DNA from: Lachnospiraceae bacterium
GTDB taxonomy: Bacteria > Bacillota_A > Clostridia > Lachnospirales > Lachnospiraceae
Length of the DNA: 64,000 nt
Assembly: GCA_016287765.1 (NCBI GenBank)
Contig: JAEEWS010000013.1
Span: forward strand, 4,095-68,094
Reading direction: 5' to 3'
Every line of letters begins with the position of its first letter. Positions within the stretch are counted from its first letter, which is position 1. Positions 18,094-26,937 of this stretch are shown piece after piece. Under the pieces are notes generated by a model. It worked only from the letters and a program-made list of their open reading frames with translations, did no database searches and was not told where the DNA came from. Both the position numbers and the translations under genes were made by a program.

Positions 18094-18891
18094 ATGTTTT
18101 TCTTACTAATGGCAGTCCTCACCCTTGTATTGTTTTTTATAATCACCTCCCCTCTCCTGATAGTGCTGGAACTCATGAGGCGCAAGTATCCGGTGCAGGT
18201 GTCAAAGATAGCTCAGCCCGTAGTAAAGGTGGGTTTTTCGGTGGTATTGTTCTTTGCCGGCACTAAAGTTATCAAGCTGGGACTTGACAATGTTCCAAAG
18301 GATAAGCCGGTAATGTTTGCCGCAAACCACAGAGGAATTCTGGACGCCGCGCTGGCATATGCTTCGCTGCCCGTTCTTACAGGCATAGTTTCAAAAAAGG
18401 AATTGCGTAAAGTGCCTTTCCTTTCCTGGTGGATGGATCTTTGCAGCTGTTATTTCCTGGACAGAAAAGATCCCCGTTCGGGTCTTAAGATGATCCTTCA
18501 GAGTATCGACAACATTAACAGCGGCATCTCAATGTTCATCTCCCCCGAAGGCACCAGAAGCAAGACCAGGGAAATGAATCCCTTTAAAGAAGGAAGCTTC
18601 AAGATATCCACAAAGTCCGGCTGTCCCATTATACCGGTAGCTGTTTCCGGAGCCGATGATATCTTTGAAAACCATAAACCCTTTGTAAAAAGAGCCACAG
18701 CTGTAATCGAATACGGCGAACCCATTTACCTGGATAAGCTTTCGGAGGAAGATCTTAAGTTTGTCGGAGCTTACACCCAGAAGATCGTCGGAAAAATGCT
18801 TGAAGGCCACGAAAAATACCTTACGAAAAACTATTCCCGCAAACAGGAAAGAAAAGCATTGGCAGCTCAAGAAAAAAACATTGAAAAATAG
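18094..18891 (+). CDS. plsC: 1-acyl-glycerol-3-phosphate acyltransferase
   Basis: A 265-residue PlsC-family enzyme that acylates lysophosphatidate to phosphatidate. An N-terminal membrane helix (residues 5-25) is followed by the catalytic NHRGILD (HX4D) near 81-87 and the substrate motif ISPEGTRSKT near 148-157, then PVAVSGADD. The tail is basic. It starts seven bases after the VanY-like gene. Essential catalytic residues are present. Confidence 0.9.
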   Translation: MFFLLMAVLTLVLFFIITSPLLIVLELMRRKYPVQVSKIAQPVVKVGFSVVLFFAGTKVIKLGLDNVPKDKPVMFAANHRGILDAALAYASLPVLTGIVSKKELRKVPFLSWWMDLCSCYFLDRKDPRSGLKMILQSIDNINSGISMFISPEGTRSKTREMNPFKEGSFKISTKSGCPIIPVAVSGADDIFENHKPFVKRATAVIEYGEPIYLDKLSEEDLKFVGAYTQKIVGKMLEGHEKYLTKNYSRKQERKALAAQEKNIEK

Positions 18892-18974
18892 TCGTTTTTA
18901 CTGTATATTATACCCAATTATCGGGGCAGAAACTCAGGTTTTATTTTAGCCCGTTCAGAGAGGTAGGTTCTTAA

Positions 18975-19499
18975 ATGTCAGTTTTTATTTACATCAGTCC
19001 CGTTGTATTGATGGCAACGTGGTCAATAGTTCTTTTGGTAATCCTCGGAGTTCTTGTTGTCGGACTTGTTGCTCTTGTTATCTGGGGCAATAAAATGCAG
19101 AAAAAGCAGGAAGCTGCGGAAGCAAACATAATGAACGGTGCCCAGACCGTTTCAATGCTCATCATCGATAAAAAGCGGATGAAGATGACAGAAGCGGGAT
19201 TTCCCGATATCGTACTTCAGCAGACCCCCTGGTACCTTAAGCGTTCCAAAGTGCCTGTTGTAAAGGCAAAGGTAGGTCCTCAGGTTCACACCCTCATGTG
19301 TGATGCCAAGATCTTCGATAACATCCCTGTAAAGAAGGAAGTAAAGGCTGTTATCAACGGTATGTACATCATCAAGGTTTCCGGACTTCGCGGTCCTCTT
19401 GAAACCCCCCCTGAAAAGAAAGGCTTCTTCAAACGTCTTTTAAGCAAAGCTGAAAAGGCTCAAAAGGAAGCAAATTCCCAAAAAAAGAAGACTAAATAA
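18975..19499 (+). CDS. conserved membrane-anchored protein of unknown function
   Basis: A 174-residue protein with one N-terminal membrane helix (about residues 8-38), then a basic cytoplasmic domain containing DKKRMKMTEAGFPDIV, RSKVPVVKAKVGPQVHTLMC and VKAVINGMYIIKV, and a Lys-rich tail. A second Met at residue 13 is an alternative start. I do not recognise the family. It lies 83 bases after plsC and ends at a strong terminator, so it is probably the last gene of the VanY-PlsC unit. Confidence 0.7.
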   Translation: MSVFIYISPVVLMATWSIVLLVILGVLVVGLVALVIWGNKMQKKQEAAEANIMNGAQTVSMLIIDKKRMKMTEAGFPDIVLQQTPWYLKRSKVPVVKAKVGPQVHTLMCDAKIFDNIPVKKEVKAVINGMYIIKVSGLRGPLETPPEKKGFFKRLLSKAEKAQKEANSQKKKTK

Positions 19500-19509
19500 A
19501 CGTAAATGA

Positions 19510-19545
19510 GCCCCCCTGCGGCCAATGTCCGCAGGGGGGCTTTTT
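19510..19545 (+). terminator. strong Rho-independent terminator
   Basis: A 12-base GC-rich stem (GCCCCCCTGCGG with CCGCAGGGGGGC) over a seven-base loop, followed by TTTTT. Confidence 0.95.
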
Positions 19546-19588
19546 ACAACATCTTGTGTTCACCACGTTAAATTACCACTATTTTTCC

Positions 19589-19617
19589 TTGACAAACTTT
19601 AAAGCACATGATATAGT
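19589..19617 (+). promoter_or_regulatory. sigma-A promoter of veg
   Basis: A perfect TTGACA (19589-19594) and TATAGT (19612-19617) at 17-base spacing, about 95 bases before the start codon. Confidence 0.8.
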
Positions 19618-19711
19618 AGTTTTCGGAAAATTCAATATCTAACTCTTGTGTTTTTTATATAAAAACAGGGAGAATACGTGAATGGTCTGACGGCCGCGAA
19701 AGGAGAATGTT

Positions 19712-19951
19712 ATGAAGCAGCAGGGCGACATGGGTGCCGTAGTGAGGAGCATTAGGGGTAATGTAGGTAATCACGTAAAAGTCACTAAAAATATGGGACG
19801 TAACAGGTATGACGTTGTTGAGGGAACAATAACCGAGACCTATCCTTGTATTTTTACTATAAAGCTCGATCAGGCAGCTGATACAATAAAGACTGCTTCT
19901 TACAGCTACGTTGACGTATATACCAAAGATATACAGTTACAGTTTGGTTGA
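19712..19951 (+). CDS. veg: Veg family protein
   Basis: A 79-residue protein with the family pattern: IRGNVGNHVKVTKNMGRNRY, EGTITETYPCIFTIKLD and SYSYVDVYTKDIQL. In Bacillus subtilis Veg is a highly expressed small protein that stimulates biofilm matrix genes through SinR. The start has a strong GAAAGGAG site. The gene is monocistronic between its own promoter and a terminator hairpin. Confidence 0.93.
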   Translation: MKQQGDMGAVVRSIRGNVGNHVKVTKNMGRNRYDVVEGTITETYPCIFTIKLDQAADTIKTASYSYVDVYTKDIQLQFG

Positions 19952-19980
19952 TCCTATAAAATAATTTCTGACAAAACAAT

Positions 19981-20010
19981 AGCTTCGGGAATCTCCCGAA
20001 GCTTATTTTT
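19981..20010. terminator. terminator shared by veg and the DUF1934 gene
   Basis: AGCTTCGGGA and TCCCGAAGCT form a ten-base stem over ATC, followed by TATTTTTTT. Confidence 0.9.
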
Positions 20011-20017
20011 TTGCCCG

Positions 20018-20455
20018 TTACAATATTGCCGGCTTTACGATCTCCTGAACATAAACCTTCATATTGCAATTGGAGACATATTCGTCATTAAGGGTCAAAA
20101 GATAGTCAAGGCTCAGATCCACAAGGGCTTCCGGATTGTTTTTGTACTCTATCTTCTCCGTAACTATCTCCACCTCCAGTGTACCAAAAGGTGTGTTGAC
20201 TATGGATTCATAGGGCTCACCCAGACAATAATAGAGTTCTGTTGTGAGTATACCTGTCTTGGTATACACCACTTCATCCTTCCCCAGCTTCAAACGGCAT
20301 TTATAGTCCATACCGTCCGGATCCGTTTCTTCATAGCTCAGATAGATCTTATCCCCGCTTTTCATAAAGGTCCCGTTTACCATTAACTCCATATCGTTGT
20401 CTTCACTGTCTCCGGAATGAAGCCCTGCTATCTTTATCAGTACATCTTTCTTCAT
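20018..20455 (-). CDS. DUF1934 (YwiB-like) beta-barrel protein
   Basis: A 145-residue beta-rich protein. The family outline is visible: a strand-forming N-terminus with GLHSGDSEDNDMELMVNG, KIYLSYEETDPDG, then NTPFGTLEVEIVT and DLSLDYLL. YwiB-type proteins form a calycin-like barrel of unknown function in Firmicutes. It is the last gene of the wall-synthesis operon, nine bases behind ddl, as found in related clostridia. Confidence 0.85.
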   Translation of the reverse strand: MKKDVLIKIAGLHSGDSEDNDMELMVNGTFMKSGDKIYLSYEETDPDGMDYKCRLKLGKDEVVYTKTGILTTELYYCLGEPYESIVNTPFGTLEVEIVTEKIEYKNNPEALVDLSLDYLLTLNDEYVSNCNMKVYVQEIVKPAIL

Positions 20456-20464
20456 TATACCGCC

Positions 20465-21646
20465 TTACATCTTAGAGCCTTTTGCTCCTTTACTTCCCGA
20501 AAACGCATTGTTTGAAAGCAGATTCGTATCGAAGGAAAAGGTCAGTTTTTCATCTTCTCTTGCCCTCTTTAAAGCAAGTTCCACCATTCTGTTAAGCAGA
20601 TCCTTATAAGGTATCCCCACAGGCTCCCAAAGATAGAAAGCCAGAGATCCGGGGATCGTGTTTATCTCGTTAAAGTAAAGCTCGTTTCTGTCCTCATCCA
20701 GCATAAAGTCGATCCTGGAAACACCGCTGCACCCCAGAACCTTAAAACTCTTTACCGCCAGCTCCCTGATACGGTCTCTCATTTCGGGAGAAACGTTTGC
20801 GGGTATCTGTCTGGAAACTCCTGCCATACCCTTGGAGCCGCTCTTTCCGCCGCCCTGATACTTATCTTTGTAGCTCAATATCTCTTTACTGTGGAAAGGC
20901 TCTTCTATTTCCGAAGCAATGGCTTCATTCTCATCCCCCAAAACGGAGCAGTTTATCTCTCTGAGATTGGTGATGGCATGCTCCGCCAATACCTTTCTTG
21001 CATATCTGAAAGAATCGTCTATGGCGGCATATAAAGACTCTTTATCTTTAGCAACGGATATTCCAACGGAAGAACCCAGATTTGCTGCCTTTATTATAAC
21101 CGGATAGCCTATCTTTTCCTCTATCTCTCTAACCATCTTATCCGTATTCTTATAATCGGAAAGCGTATACAAAAGGCTGTCCAATACAGGCACTCTGTTG
21201 TACCTGAGAATAACCTTCTGGGCATATTTATCCATTCCTACCGCAGAAGAAAATACATCACAGCCCACAAAAGGAACTCCCAGATGCTTTAAATAGCCCT
21301 GGAATACTCCATCCTCCACGTTGGTACCATGTAAGATGGGGAAAGCCACATCCACTCTCTGAGTGAAATTTCCGAAAAGCTTTGAAGGATAATTGGTAAG
21401 TACCGTATCTTTACCGTCATTTATAAGGATCACCTTACGGGACTTCTTTAAAAGACCGGGAATATCCTTATATTCCTTAATATCTCCCACAGCTTCTCCT
21501 ATATACATCTCGTTCTGTTTGGTAATATATACCGGAATGACCTGATATCTGCTCCTGTCCAGACTTGCTACGGCCTGTAACGCAGAAATTACCGAAACCT
21601 CATGCTCTACGGAGCGACCTCCGAAGAATACCGCCAAATTTATCAT
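20465..21646 (-). CDS. ddl: D-alanine-D-alanine ligase
   Basis: A 393-residue ATP-grasp ligase joining two D-alanines for the peptidoglycan stem. The N-terminus AVFFGGRSVEHEVSVISALQ is the Ddl signature, VIIKAANLGSSVGISVAK is an ATP-binding loop and YFNEINTIPGSLAFYLWEP is the metal-binding end. A C-terminal tail of about 15 residues (NNAFSGSKGAKGSKM) is low-complexity. It is 30 bases downstream of murF, whose enzyme uses its product. Confidence 0.96.
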   Translation of the reverse strand: MINLAVFFGGRSVEHEVSVISALQAVASLDRSRYQVIPVYITKQNEMYIGEAVGDIKEYKDIPGLLKKSRKVILINDGKDTVLTNYPSKLFGNFTQRVDVAFPILHGTNVEDGVFQGYLKHLGVPFVGCDVFSSAVGMDKYAQKVILRYNRVPVLDSLLYTLSDYKNTDKMVREIEEKIGYPVIIKAANLGSSVGISVAKDKESLYAAIDDSFRYARKVLAEHAITNLREINCSVLGDENEAIASEIEEPFHSKEILSYKDKYQGGGKSGSKGMAGVSRQIPANVSPEMRDRIRELAVKSFKVLGCSGVSRIDFMLDEDRNELYFNEINTIPGSLAFYLWEPVGIPYKDLLNRMVELALKRAREDEKLTFSFDTNLLSNNAFSGSKGAKGSKM

Positions 21647-21676
21647 TTTAAATCCTCCTTAGGACCATTTACGTTT

Positions 21677-23272
21677 TTAATAATTGTCCGGCAGGTCATT
21701 TTCCAGCAAAATGAACCTGTGTCCTTCATCTTTTATCTTTGTGCAGGCAAAATCCATGGCTTCCGTAAATTTATCAAATTCAAAAAGCCTTCTTTCAGGA
21801 AATCCGCTTTCCAGAGCCCCTCTTTTTATTTCCTTTGTCCTGTATCTGTTGACCAGCAGGATATAGTCACAGCAGTCTGCCGCATAAGTACCGAACTTGT
21901 AATGAAGCTCGTCTTCTCTTTCACCCAGTTCCACCATTCCCGGTGTTATAAGGATCCTGACGCCCTCAAACTGTTTAAGGGTTTCCACCGCTGCCTTGGA
22001 GCCCACAGGATTAGAATTATACGCATCATCTATGATGGTGTAAAGACCGTTTTCTCTGAGCTCCAGTCTGTGACTTACGGGCAGAAGCCTTCTTACAGGC
22101 ACCTTAAGCTCCGACAGTCCTATGCCAAAGGAATGAGCTACAGCTATGGCTCCCAGCACGTTAAGTACATTCACGGAACCAATGAGCCTCATATGAAAAT
22201 CTTCTGTCTCTCCGTCAGGCGTGACCACGGTAAAATCGGTCCCTAATGAGGTAAGCCTTATGTCTTTTGCAAAATAACCGTCCCTTGAATCTATGCCGTA
22301 ATATATGCGGTTAAAATTTCCTTCTTCTTTTCTCGCTTCCAAAGAATCGCCGTTTATAAAGAGCTTTCCTCCTGCGGGAAGGGCCCGGGCCAGTTCAAAC
22401 TTTGTCTTTCGCACATTGTCTATGGTCTTAAAGCTCTCCAGATGCTGAGGTCCGACCGAAGTAATGACCCCGTGGGAAGGGTTGACTATATCACAGATCT
22501 CTTTTATATCCCCCACATTTCTTGCACCCATTTCGCATATGAAGATCTCATGGGTGGGCTTAAGGCCTTCTCTTATCGTCCTTACCACTCCCATGGGCGT
22601 ATTAAAGCTTTCCGGAGTTGCAAGAACATTATATTTTTCGGATAAAAGCTCCTTAAGGAAAAACTTTAAACTGGTCTTTCCGTAGCTTCCCGTAACTCCG
22701 ATCACCTTAATTCCCGGATTTTGGGCAAGCATCCTTTTGGCTTCATTTATAAAAGAGTTATTTATATGCTTCTCAACCGGCTTCAGGATCACATTTGCCA
22801 ATACCGGCATAAGCGGCTGTAAAAGCGTGAGCAAAACGATCGCACTGCTTCCCGTCCTTAATGTAAAGCTTAAGCCCGCCGCTCTTCCCGAAATTATCCC
22901 GGTCAAAGCGACTACCGCGATATTTATGAACAGCTCACAGGCGATCAGCCTTTTTACCCTCTTGGTAAAAACCAGTTTTTTCTTTGTATTGTTTTTTTTC
23001 AGCAAGGCATATCCGGTCAAAACAAGTCCTGAAAACAGAACAGCAAAGATCATCGCGGAAATATATGCCCCTAAGAAAGAAACAAGAAGGAGAGGCAATA
23101 TATCGATCAAAAGGAATCTCTGCCTGGAAAAATTATCCTTAAGCCATTTGATCTGAACCCTGTTCTTGTAGCTGTTCTGCTGGAACATGTGGATATTGTA
23201 GCGCATGCCGTACCAAAAGGTCACACATCCCAAAACAATAAAACATATCTGAATTATGGTTAATAATATCAT
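21677..23272 (-). CDS. murF: MurF-type D-Ala-D-Ala-adding ligase with N-terminal membrane region
   Basis: A Mur ligase of about 531 residues. The P-loop VTGSYGKTSL lies near 180, with ESFNTPMGVV, EMGARNVGDIKEI and DDAYNSNPVGS giving MurF identity. Before the ligase there are about 160 residues with three or four hydrophobic segments, absent from the classical soluble MurF (about 450 residues), so this enzyme is probably membrane-tethered close to the lipid-linked steps. I chose the ATG at 23272; a GTG two codons upstream is possible. Ddl follows directly, coupling D-Ala-D-Ala supply and use. Confidence 0.9.
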   Translation of the reverse strand: MILLTIIQICFIVLGCVTFWYGMRYNIHMFQQNSYKNRVQIKWLKDNFSRQRFLLIDILPLLLVSFLGAYISAMIFAVLFSGLVLTGYALLKKNNTKKKLVFTKRVKRLIACELFINIAVVALTGIISGRAAGLSFTLRTGSSAIVLLTLLQPLMPVLANVILKPVEKHINNSFINEAKRMLAQNPGIKVIGVTGSYGKTSLKFFLKELLSEKYNVLATPESFNTPMGVVRTIREGLKPTHEIFICEMGARNVGDIKEICDIVNPSHGVITSVGPQHLESFKTIDNVRKTKFELARALPAGGKLFINGDSLEARKEEGNFNRIYYGIDSRDGYFAKDIRLTSLGTDFTVVTPDGETEDFHMRLIGSVNVLNVLGAIAVAHSFGIGLSELKVPVRRLLPVSHRLELRENGLYTIIDDAYNSNPVGSKAAVETLKQFEGVRILITPGMVELGEREDELHYKFGTYAADCCDYILLVNRYRTKEIKRGALESGFPERRLFEFDKFTEAMDFACTKIKDEGHRFILLENDLPDNY

Positions 23273-23308
23273 TTTCACTGCTTTAACCCGTCCGTTCTTA
23301 CTTACTCA

Positions 23309-24073
23309 TCAAAGAAAAGCATTTATGATCCTTGAAAAGACTCCGGGAGCCTCAAGAAAAGAATAGTGGCCCGTTCCGGGAATGACCGCGAGACCTGCGC
23401 CCGGGATCAGCCTTTCCATGTCTTTTCCGTCCTGTAAGGGAGTGGCCGTGTCCTTGTCGCCCCAGATAAGGAGCGTTTCCCTGTCGATCTTCGGAAGAAG
23501 ATAGGTAAGATCCTCATTTACCGCCTTTACAAGGCATTCTCTCATTACGGGACTGGCATTTCTGTAATCCTCGGAGCCCTGCTTTTTCTTCCATTCTTCG
23601 ATAGCCTGTCCGAAGAAAAATCCGGAGATCTTTAAGCCGGCCAGTTTCTTTATTATCTTATATCTTGCGATCTTTGCCCTTGTCTTAAAGCTTTTCGGTC
23701 TTACGATGCCCGCACTGTCGATCAGAACGATCTTTTCCACGTTAAAATCCGGATCCTTTTCGGCAAAAAGCTTTATGATCACCCTTCCGCCGAAGGAATG
23801 GCCGATAAGGGTGGCGGAATCTATGCCCAGGGTCTTAACAAACTTCAGGAAAAAGTTTTTATAATCCTCCACACTCCAGCCTTCTCTGGGCTCCGTGCTG
23901 TCTCCGAAGCCCGGCAGGTCAAGGGAAACCACTTTATATTTGTCACACAACGCATTTACGATCCCGTCGTAAATCCCTATTTTTGTCCCCCAACCTTGTA
24001 GAATAATTACATATTTCTTGTTGTCACCTTTTGTGGTATAATTAACTTTGTATCCGTCAATTTCTACTTGCAT
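23309..24073 (-). CDS. alpha/beta hydrolase
   Basis: About 254 residues of alpha/beta-hydrolase fold. The oxyanion region reads ILQGWGTKIGIYDGI, the nucleophile elbow GHSFGGRVI has Ser near 92, the acid is in LIWGDKDTATP and the base His in GTGHYSFLEAPG. The frame is open further upstream, but the ATG at 24073 has GGAGTAAAT before it and fits family length. It is first in the hydrolase-murF-ddl-DUF1934 unit, 36 bases before murF. The substrate is unknown. Confidence 0.88.
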   Translation of the reverse strand: MQVEIDGYKVNYTTKGDNKKYVIILQGWGTKIGIYDGIVNALCDKYKVVSLDLPGFGDSTEPREGWSVEDYKNFFLKFVKTLGIDSATLIGHSFGGRVIIKLFAEKDPDFNVEKIVLIDSAGIVRPKSFKTRAKIARYKIIKKLAGLKISGFFFGQAIEEWKKKQGSEDYRNASPVMRECLVKAVNEDLTYLLPKIDRETLLIWGDKDTATPLQDGKDMERLIPGAGLAVIPGTGHYSFLEAPGVFSRIINAFL

Positions 24074-24280
24074 ATTTACTCCGTTCCGATCCTTGGACGC
24101 AAATCCTGTTTGCGGTGCAGACTGTGTGTATGATAGCATTTTTCACAAGTCATTTCAATACCGGGCACTTTGTTTCTCCTTTCGCCCTTCCATAGAAGCC
24201 GTAGCTTCTCAAAAGGACTTTAATACGGGTAAAAAAGGCTAAAAAAGCGATTGTGCGACTAACAAAGTAAAATATTTCCG
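24074..24280. other. divergent intergenic region, no gene seen
   Basis: The space between the wall operon and the sensor kinase holds the kinase promoter at 24281-24309 and no convincing coding frame or repeat. Confidence 0.5.
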
Positions 24281-24309
24281 TTGTAAAAATTGATGTGTGA
24301 TTTTATACT
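24281..24309 (+). promoter_or_regulatory. sigma-A promoter of the LytS-type kinase
   Basis: TTGTAA (24281-24286) and TATACT (24304-24309) with 17 bases between them. Confidence 0.55.
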
Positions 24310-24384
24310 GAATCTTGAATTAATCCGATCCATGTAATCCACTGGTTTCCACTGTTTTCGCAGAGTCGGAAAGATGGGAGTTTA

Positions 24385-25686
24385 ATGAGTCTTTATCAGG
24401 TAAACATAATATTGGACCTGGGCGCTCTGCTGGTCCTTACAGTAATATGGTTCACAAACAGCACGGGTAACGTGGACATGCAGGACAAATACCTGTTCCG
24501 CAGCATGATGGTGTCTGTAAGCACTATCCTGGGTGCAAATGCGGTATCTTATTTTTCCGGCATTTTGCCTTTACCCTTTGGCTGGTATTTTGAATTGTTT
24601 GCTTATTCGGTTTATTACATTTCCCAAACTGTATTTTGCTGGCAATGGTTCATTCTTGCAAAGGTAAGGTTTTTAAAGAAACCTCCCATTCCTTTTCCTC
24701 CGATCTGCTATCTTTTCGCCCTTCCTTTGTTGGCTGAATTTGTGATCATAGCTTTTATCAACCCTTTTAACGGTATGGTTTTTTACTTCGATGAGCTTAC
24801 AAAGCCCATCAGAGGACCGTTCTATTATTGGAACATTTTATTCTCCTATGTTTATGTGGTAGCCTCCTTTGTTCTTCTTTTGATCACTATCATCAGAGAC
24901 CAGAACAAGCATACGAGAAAGAAAAATGAAATGCTTCTCTTTACCATGATCACGCCCATCATCACCTCCTGTGTGCAGGTGGCAACCGCGGACATTTCGA
25001 TACTTTGGCCGGCCACAGCCCTTTCCCTCTTCATGCTATATGAAACGCAAGCCCAGCATTATCTTGAGTTTCAGGCTACCAAAGAGGCTGAACTGGAGGC
25101 AGAGCTTACCAAAAACAAGATCGCGATCATGATGTCCCAGATCCAGCCCCATTTCCTTTATAACACGCTGACCACCATAAAGGCTCTTGTAGGCCAGAAT
25201 CCGATACAGGCCCAGACCGTTATTACGGAGTTTTCCACCTATCTCCGTACCAATATGGATTCTCTGGATCTCACCACTCCGGTGACATTTATCAAGGAAC
25301 TGGAACACACAAGAACGTATACGGACATTGAACAGCTCCGCTTCCCGGATCTGGAAGTGGAATATGATATACAGGACAACAACTTCCTTCTCCCTTCACT
25401 TTCCATCCAGCCCATGGTGGAAAATGCGATCAAGCACGGCATACGTAGACGCACCGAGCCCGGTGGAAAGATCACTGTCAGATCTTACGCCGAAGAAGAC
25501 AAGCACGTGGTACAGATCATCGATAACGGCGCAGGTTTTTCGGCCATGGCCGAACAGGACACCTCCAGAAGCCATATAGGTCTAATGAACACCAAAAAGC
25601 GTATCGAAGAGATGATGCACGGAGAGTTTCACATTGAAAGCACTCCCAACGTGGGTACCACCGTAACCTTTATAATACCGAAATAA
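24385..25686 (+). CDS. LytS/YehU-type sensor histidine kinase
   Basis: A 433-residue kinase. Residues 5-220 hold six or seven membrane helices with little outside. The His-kinase domain has the phospho-acceptor in QIQPHFLYNTL near 255, the N-box MVENAIKHG near 347, G1 IIDNGAGF and the GLMNTKKRI segment. LytS/YehU kinases usually act with a LytTR response regulator encoded next to them, but none is found here, so it is an orphan in this window. The LytTR-like boxes upstream of the 1-7820 cluster are a possible, unproven link. Confidence 0.9.
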   Translation: MSLYQVNIILDLGALLVLTVIWFTNSTGNVDMQDKYLFRSMMVSVSTILGANAVSYFSGILPLPFGWYFELFAYSVYYISQTVFCWQWFILAKVRFLKKPPIPFPPICYLFALPLLAEFVIIAFINPFNGMVFYFDELTKPIRGPFYYWNILFSYVYVVASFVLLLITIIRDQNKHTRKKNEMLLFTMITPIITSCVQVATADISILWPATALSLFMLYETQAQHYLEFQATKEAELEAELTKNKIAIMMSQIQPHFLYNTLTTIKALVGQNPIQAQTVITEFSTYLRTNMDSLDLTTPVTFIKELEHTRTYTDIEQLRFPDLEVEYDIQDNNFLLPSLSIQPMVENAIKHGIRRRTEPGGKITVRSYAEEDKHVVQIIDNGAGFSAMAEQDTSRSHIGLMNTKKRIEEMMHGEFHIESTPNVGTTVTFIIPK

Positions 25687-25712
25687 AAAACGGCCGTCAG
25701 GTCGTTTTTTTG
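25687..25712 (+). terminator. short terminator after the kinase gene
   Basis: ACGGCC and GGTCGT (one G-T pair) enclose GTCA and are followed by TTTTTTT. Confidence 0.7.
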
Positions 25713-25745
25713 TATGTTTTTTCAATAATAAGTGCTATTTTTACC

Positions 25746-25795
25746 TATTTTATGAAAATAATTCGGTTGAAAAAAAGAAATCACCCTCATATAAT
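25746..25795 (+). promoter_or_regulatory. uxuA promoter with an upstream palindrome
   Basis: TTGAAA (25767-25772) and a perfect TATAAT (25790-25795) at 17 bases. Just upstream a perfect inverted repeat TATTTT-ATG-AAAATA (25746-25760) could be a regulator site for hexuronate control. Confidence 0.6.
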
Positions 25796-25845
25796 TATGT
25801 GTAATAACCCATGAATTTATCATTCCAACAACAAAGGAGCATAAT

Positions 25846-26931
25846 ATGGAAATGACAATGCGCTGGTTCGGGTCAAAGTTTGACACCGTAACCTTGAAAC
25901 AGATCAGACAGGTTCCCGGAGTGACAGGAGTTATCACTACTCTCTATGACACCACCCCCGGAGAGGTATGGAGCCGCGAAAGGATCAAGGCATTAAAGGA
26001 TGAGGTTGAAGCTTCCGGACTTCACATTTCCGGCATCGAAAGCGTTAACATCCATGATGCCATTAAAGTCGGAACTCCCGACCGCGACCTTTATATCGAT
26101 AACTACATTCAGACACTGGAAAATCTTGGTCTTGAAGGCATACATATGGTCTGCTACAACTTCATGCCCGTTTTTGACTGGACAAGAACAGAACTGGCAA
26201 GAAAGCTGGCTGACGGATCCACAGGACTTGCCTATTCCCAGGAAGCTATAGATAAGATCACCCCCGAAAATATGTTCGAGGCTATTTCCAAGGATTCCAA
26301 CGGTGCTGTTCTTCCCGGCTGGGAGCCCGAAAGAATGGCTAAGATCAAGGAGCTTTTTGAGATGTACTCCACCGTGGATGCAGAGAAGCTCTTTGCCAAT
26401 CTCAAGTATTTCCTTGAGAGGATCATGCCCGTTTGCGATAAATATGACATCAACATGGCGATCCATCCCGATGATCCCGCCTGGAGCGTTTTCGGACTTC
26501 CCAGGATCATCATCAACAAGGCAAACATCCTTCGCATGATGAAGATGGTAGACAATCCGCACAACGGTGTTACCTTCTGCTCCGGTTCCTACGGCACAAA
26601 TCTTGAGAATGATCTTCCCGATATGATCAGATCCTTAAAGGGAAGGATCCACTTCGCTCATGTAAGAAACTTAAAGTTCAACTGCACAGAGCCCGGTCAT
26701 CTTGATTTCGAAGAAGCACCTCATCTTTCCCGCACAGGTTCCTTCGACATGTACGAGATCATGAAAGCTCTTTATGACATAGGTTTTGACGGCCCTATCC
26801 GTCCCGACCACGGAAGAATGATCTGGGACGAAGTCGCAATGCCCGGCTACGGTCTCTACGATCGTGCACTGGGTGCCACTTATCTTAACGGACTTTGGGA
26901 AGCTATTGAAAAAAGCCAGACCAGAAAGTAG
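25846..26931 (+). CDS. uxuA: mannonate dehydratase
   Basis: A 361-residue TIM-barrel dehydratase that converts D-mannonate to 2-keto-3-deoxygluconate in hexuronate breakdown. The N-terminus MTMRWFGSKFDTVTLKQIRQ with PGVTGVITTLY is characteristic. Metal-site motifs include MAIHPDDPAW, TFCSGSYGT, HFAHVRN and IRPDHGRMIWDE. Family-typical length. uxuB follows six bases later. A strong AAAGGAG site precedes the start. It would be induced on pectin-derived or glucuronate-type sugars. Confidence 0.97.
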   Translation: MEMTMRWFGSKFDTVTLKQIRQVPGVTGVITTLYDTTPGEVWSRERIKALKDEVEASGLHISGIESVNIHDAIKVGTPDRDLYIDNYIQTLENLGLEGIHMVCYNFMPVFDWTRTELARKLADGSTGLAYSQEAIDKITPENMFEAISKDSNGAVLPGWEPERMAKIKELFEMYSTVDAEKLFANLKYFLERIMPVCDKYDINMAIHPDDPAWSVFGLPRIIINKANILRMMKMVDNPHNGVTFCSGSYGTNLENDLPDMIRSLKGRIHFAHVRNLKFNCTEPGHLDFEEAPHLSRTGSFDMYEIMKALYDIGFDGPIRPDHGRMIWDEVAMPGYGLYDRALGATYLNGLWEAIEKSQTRK

Positions 26932-26937
26932 GTAGCC

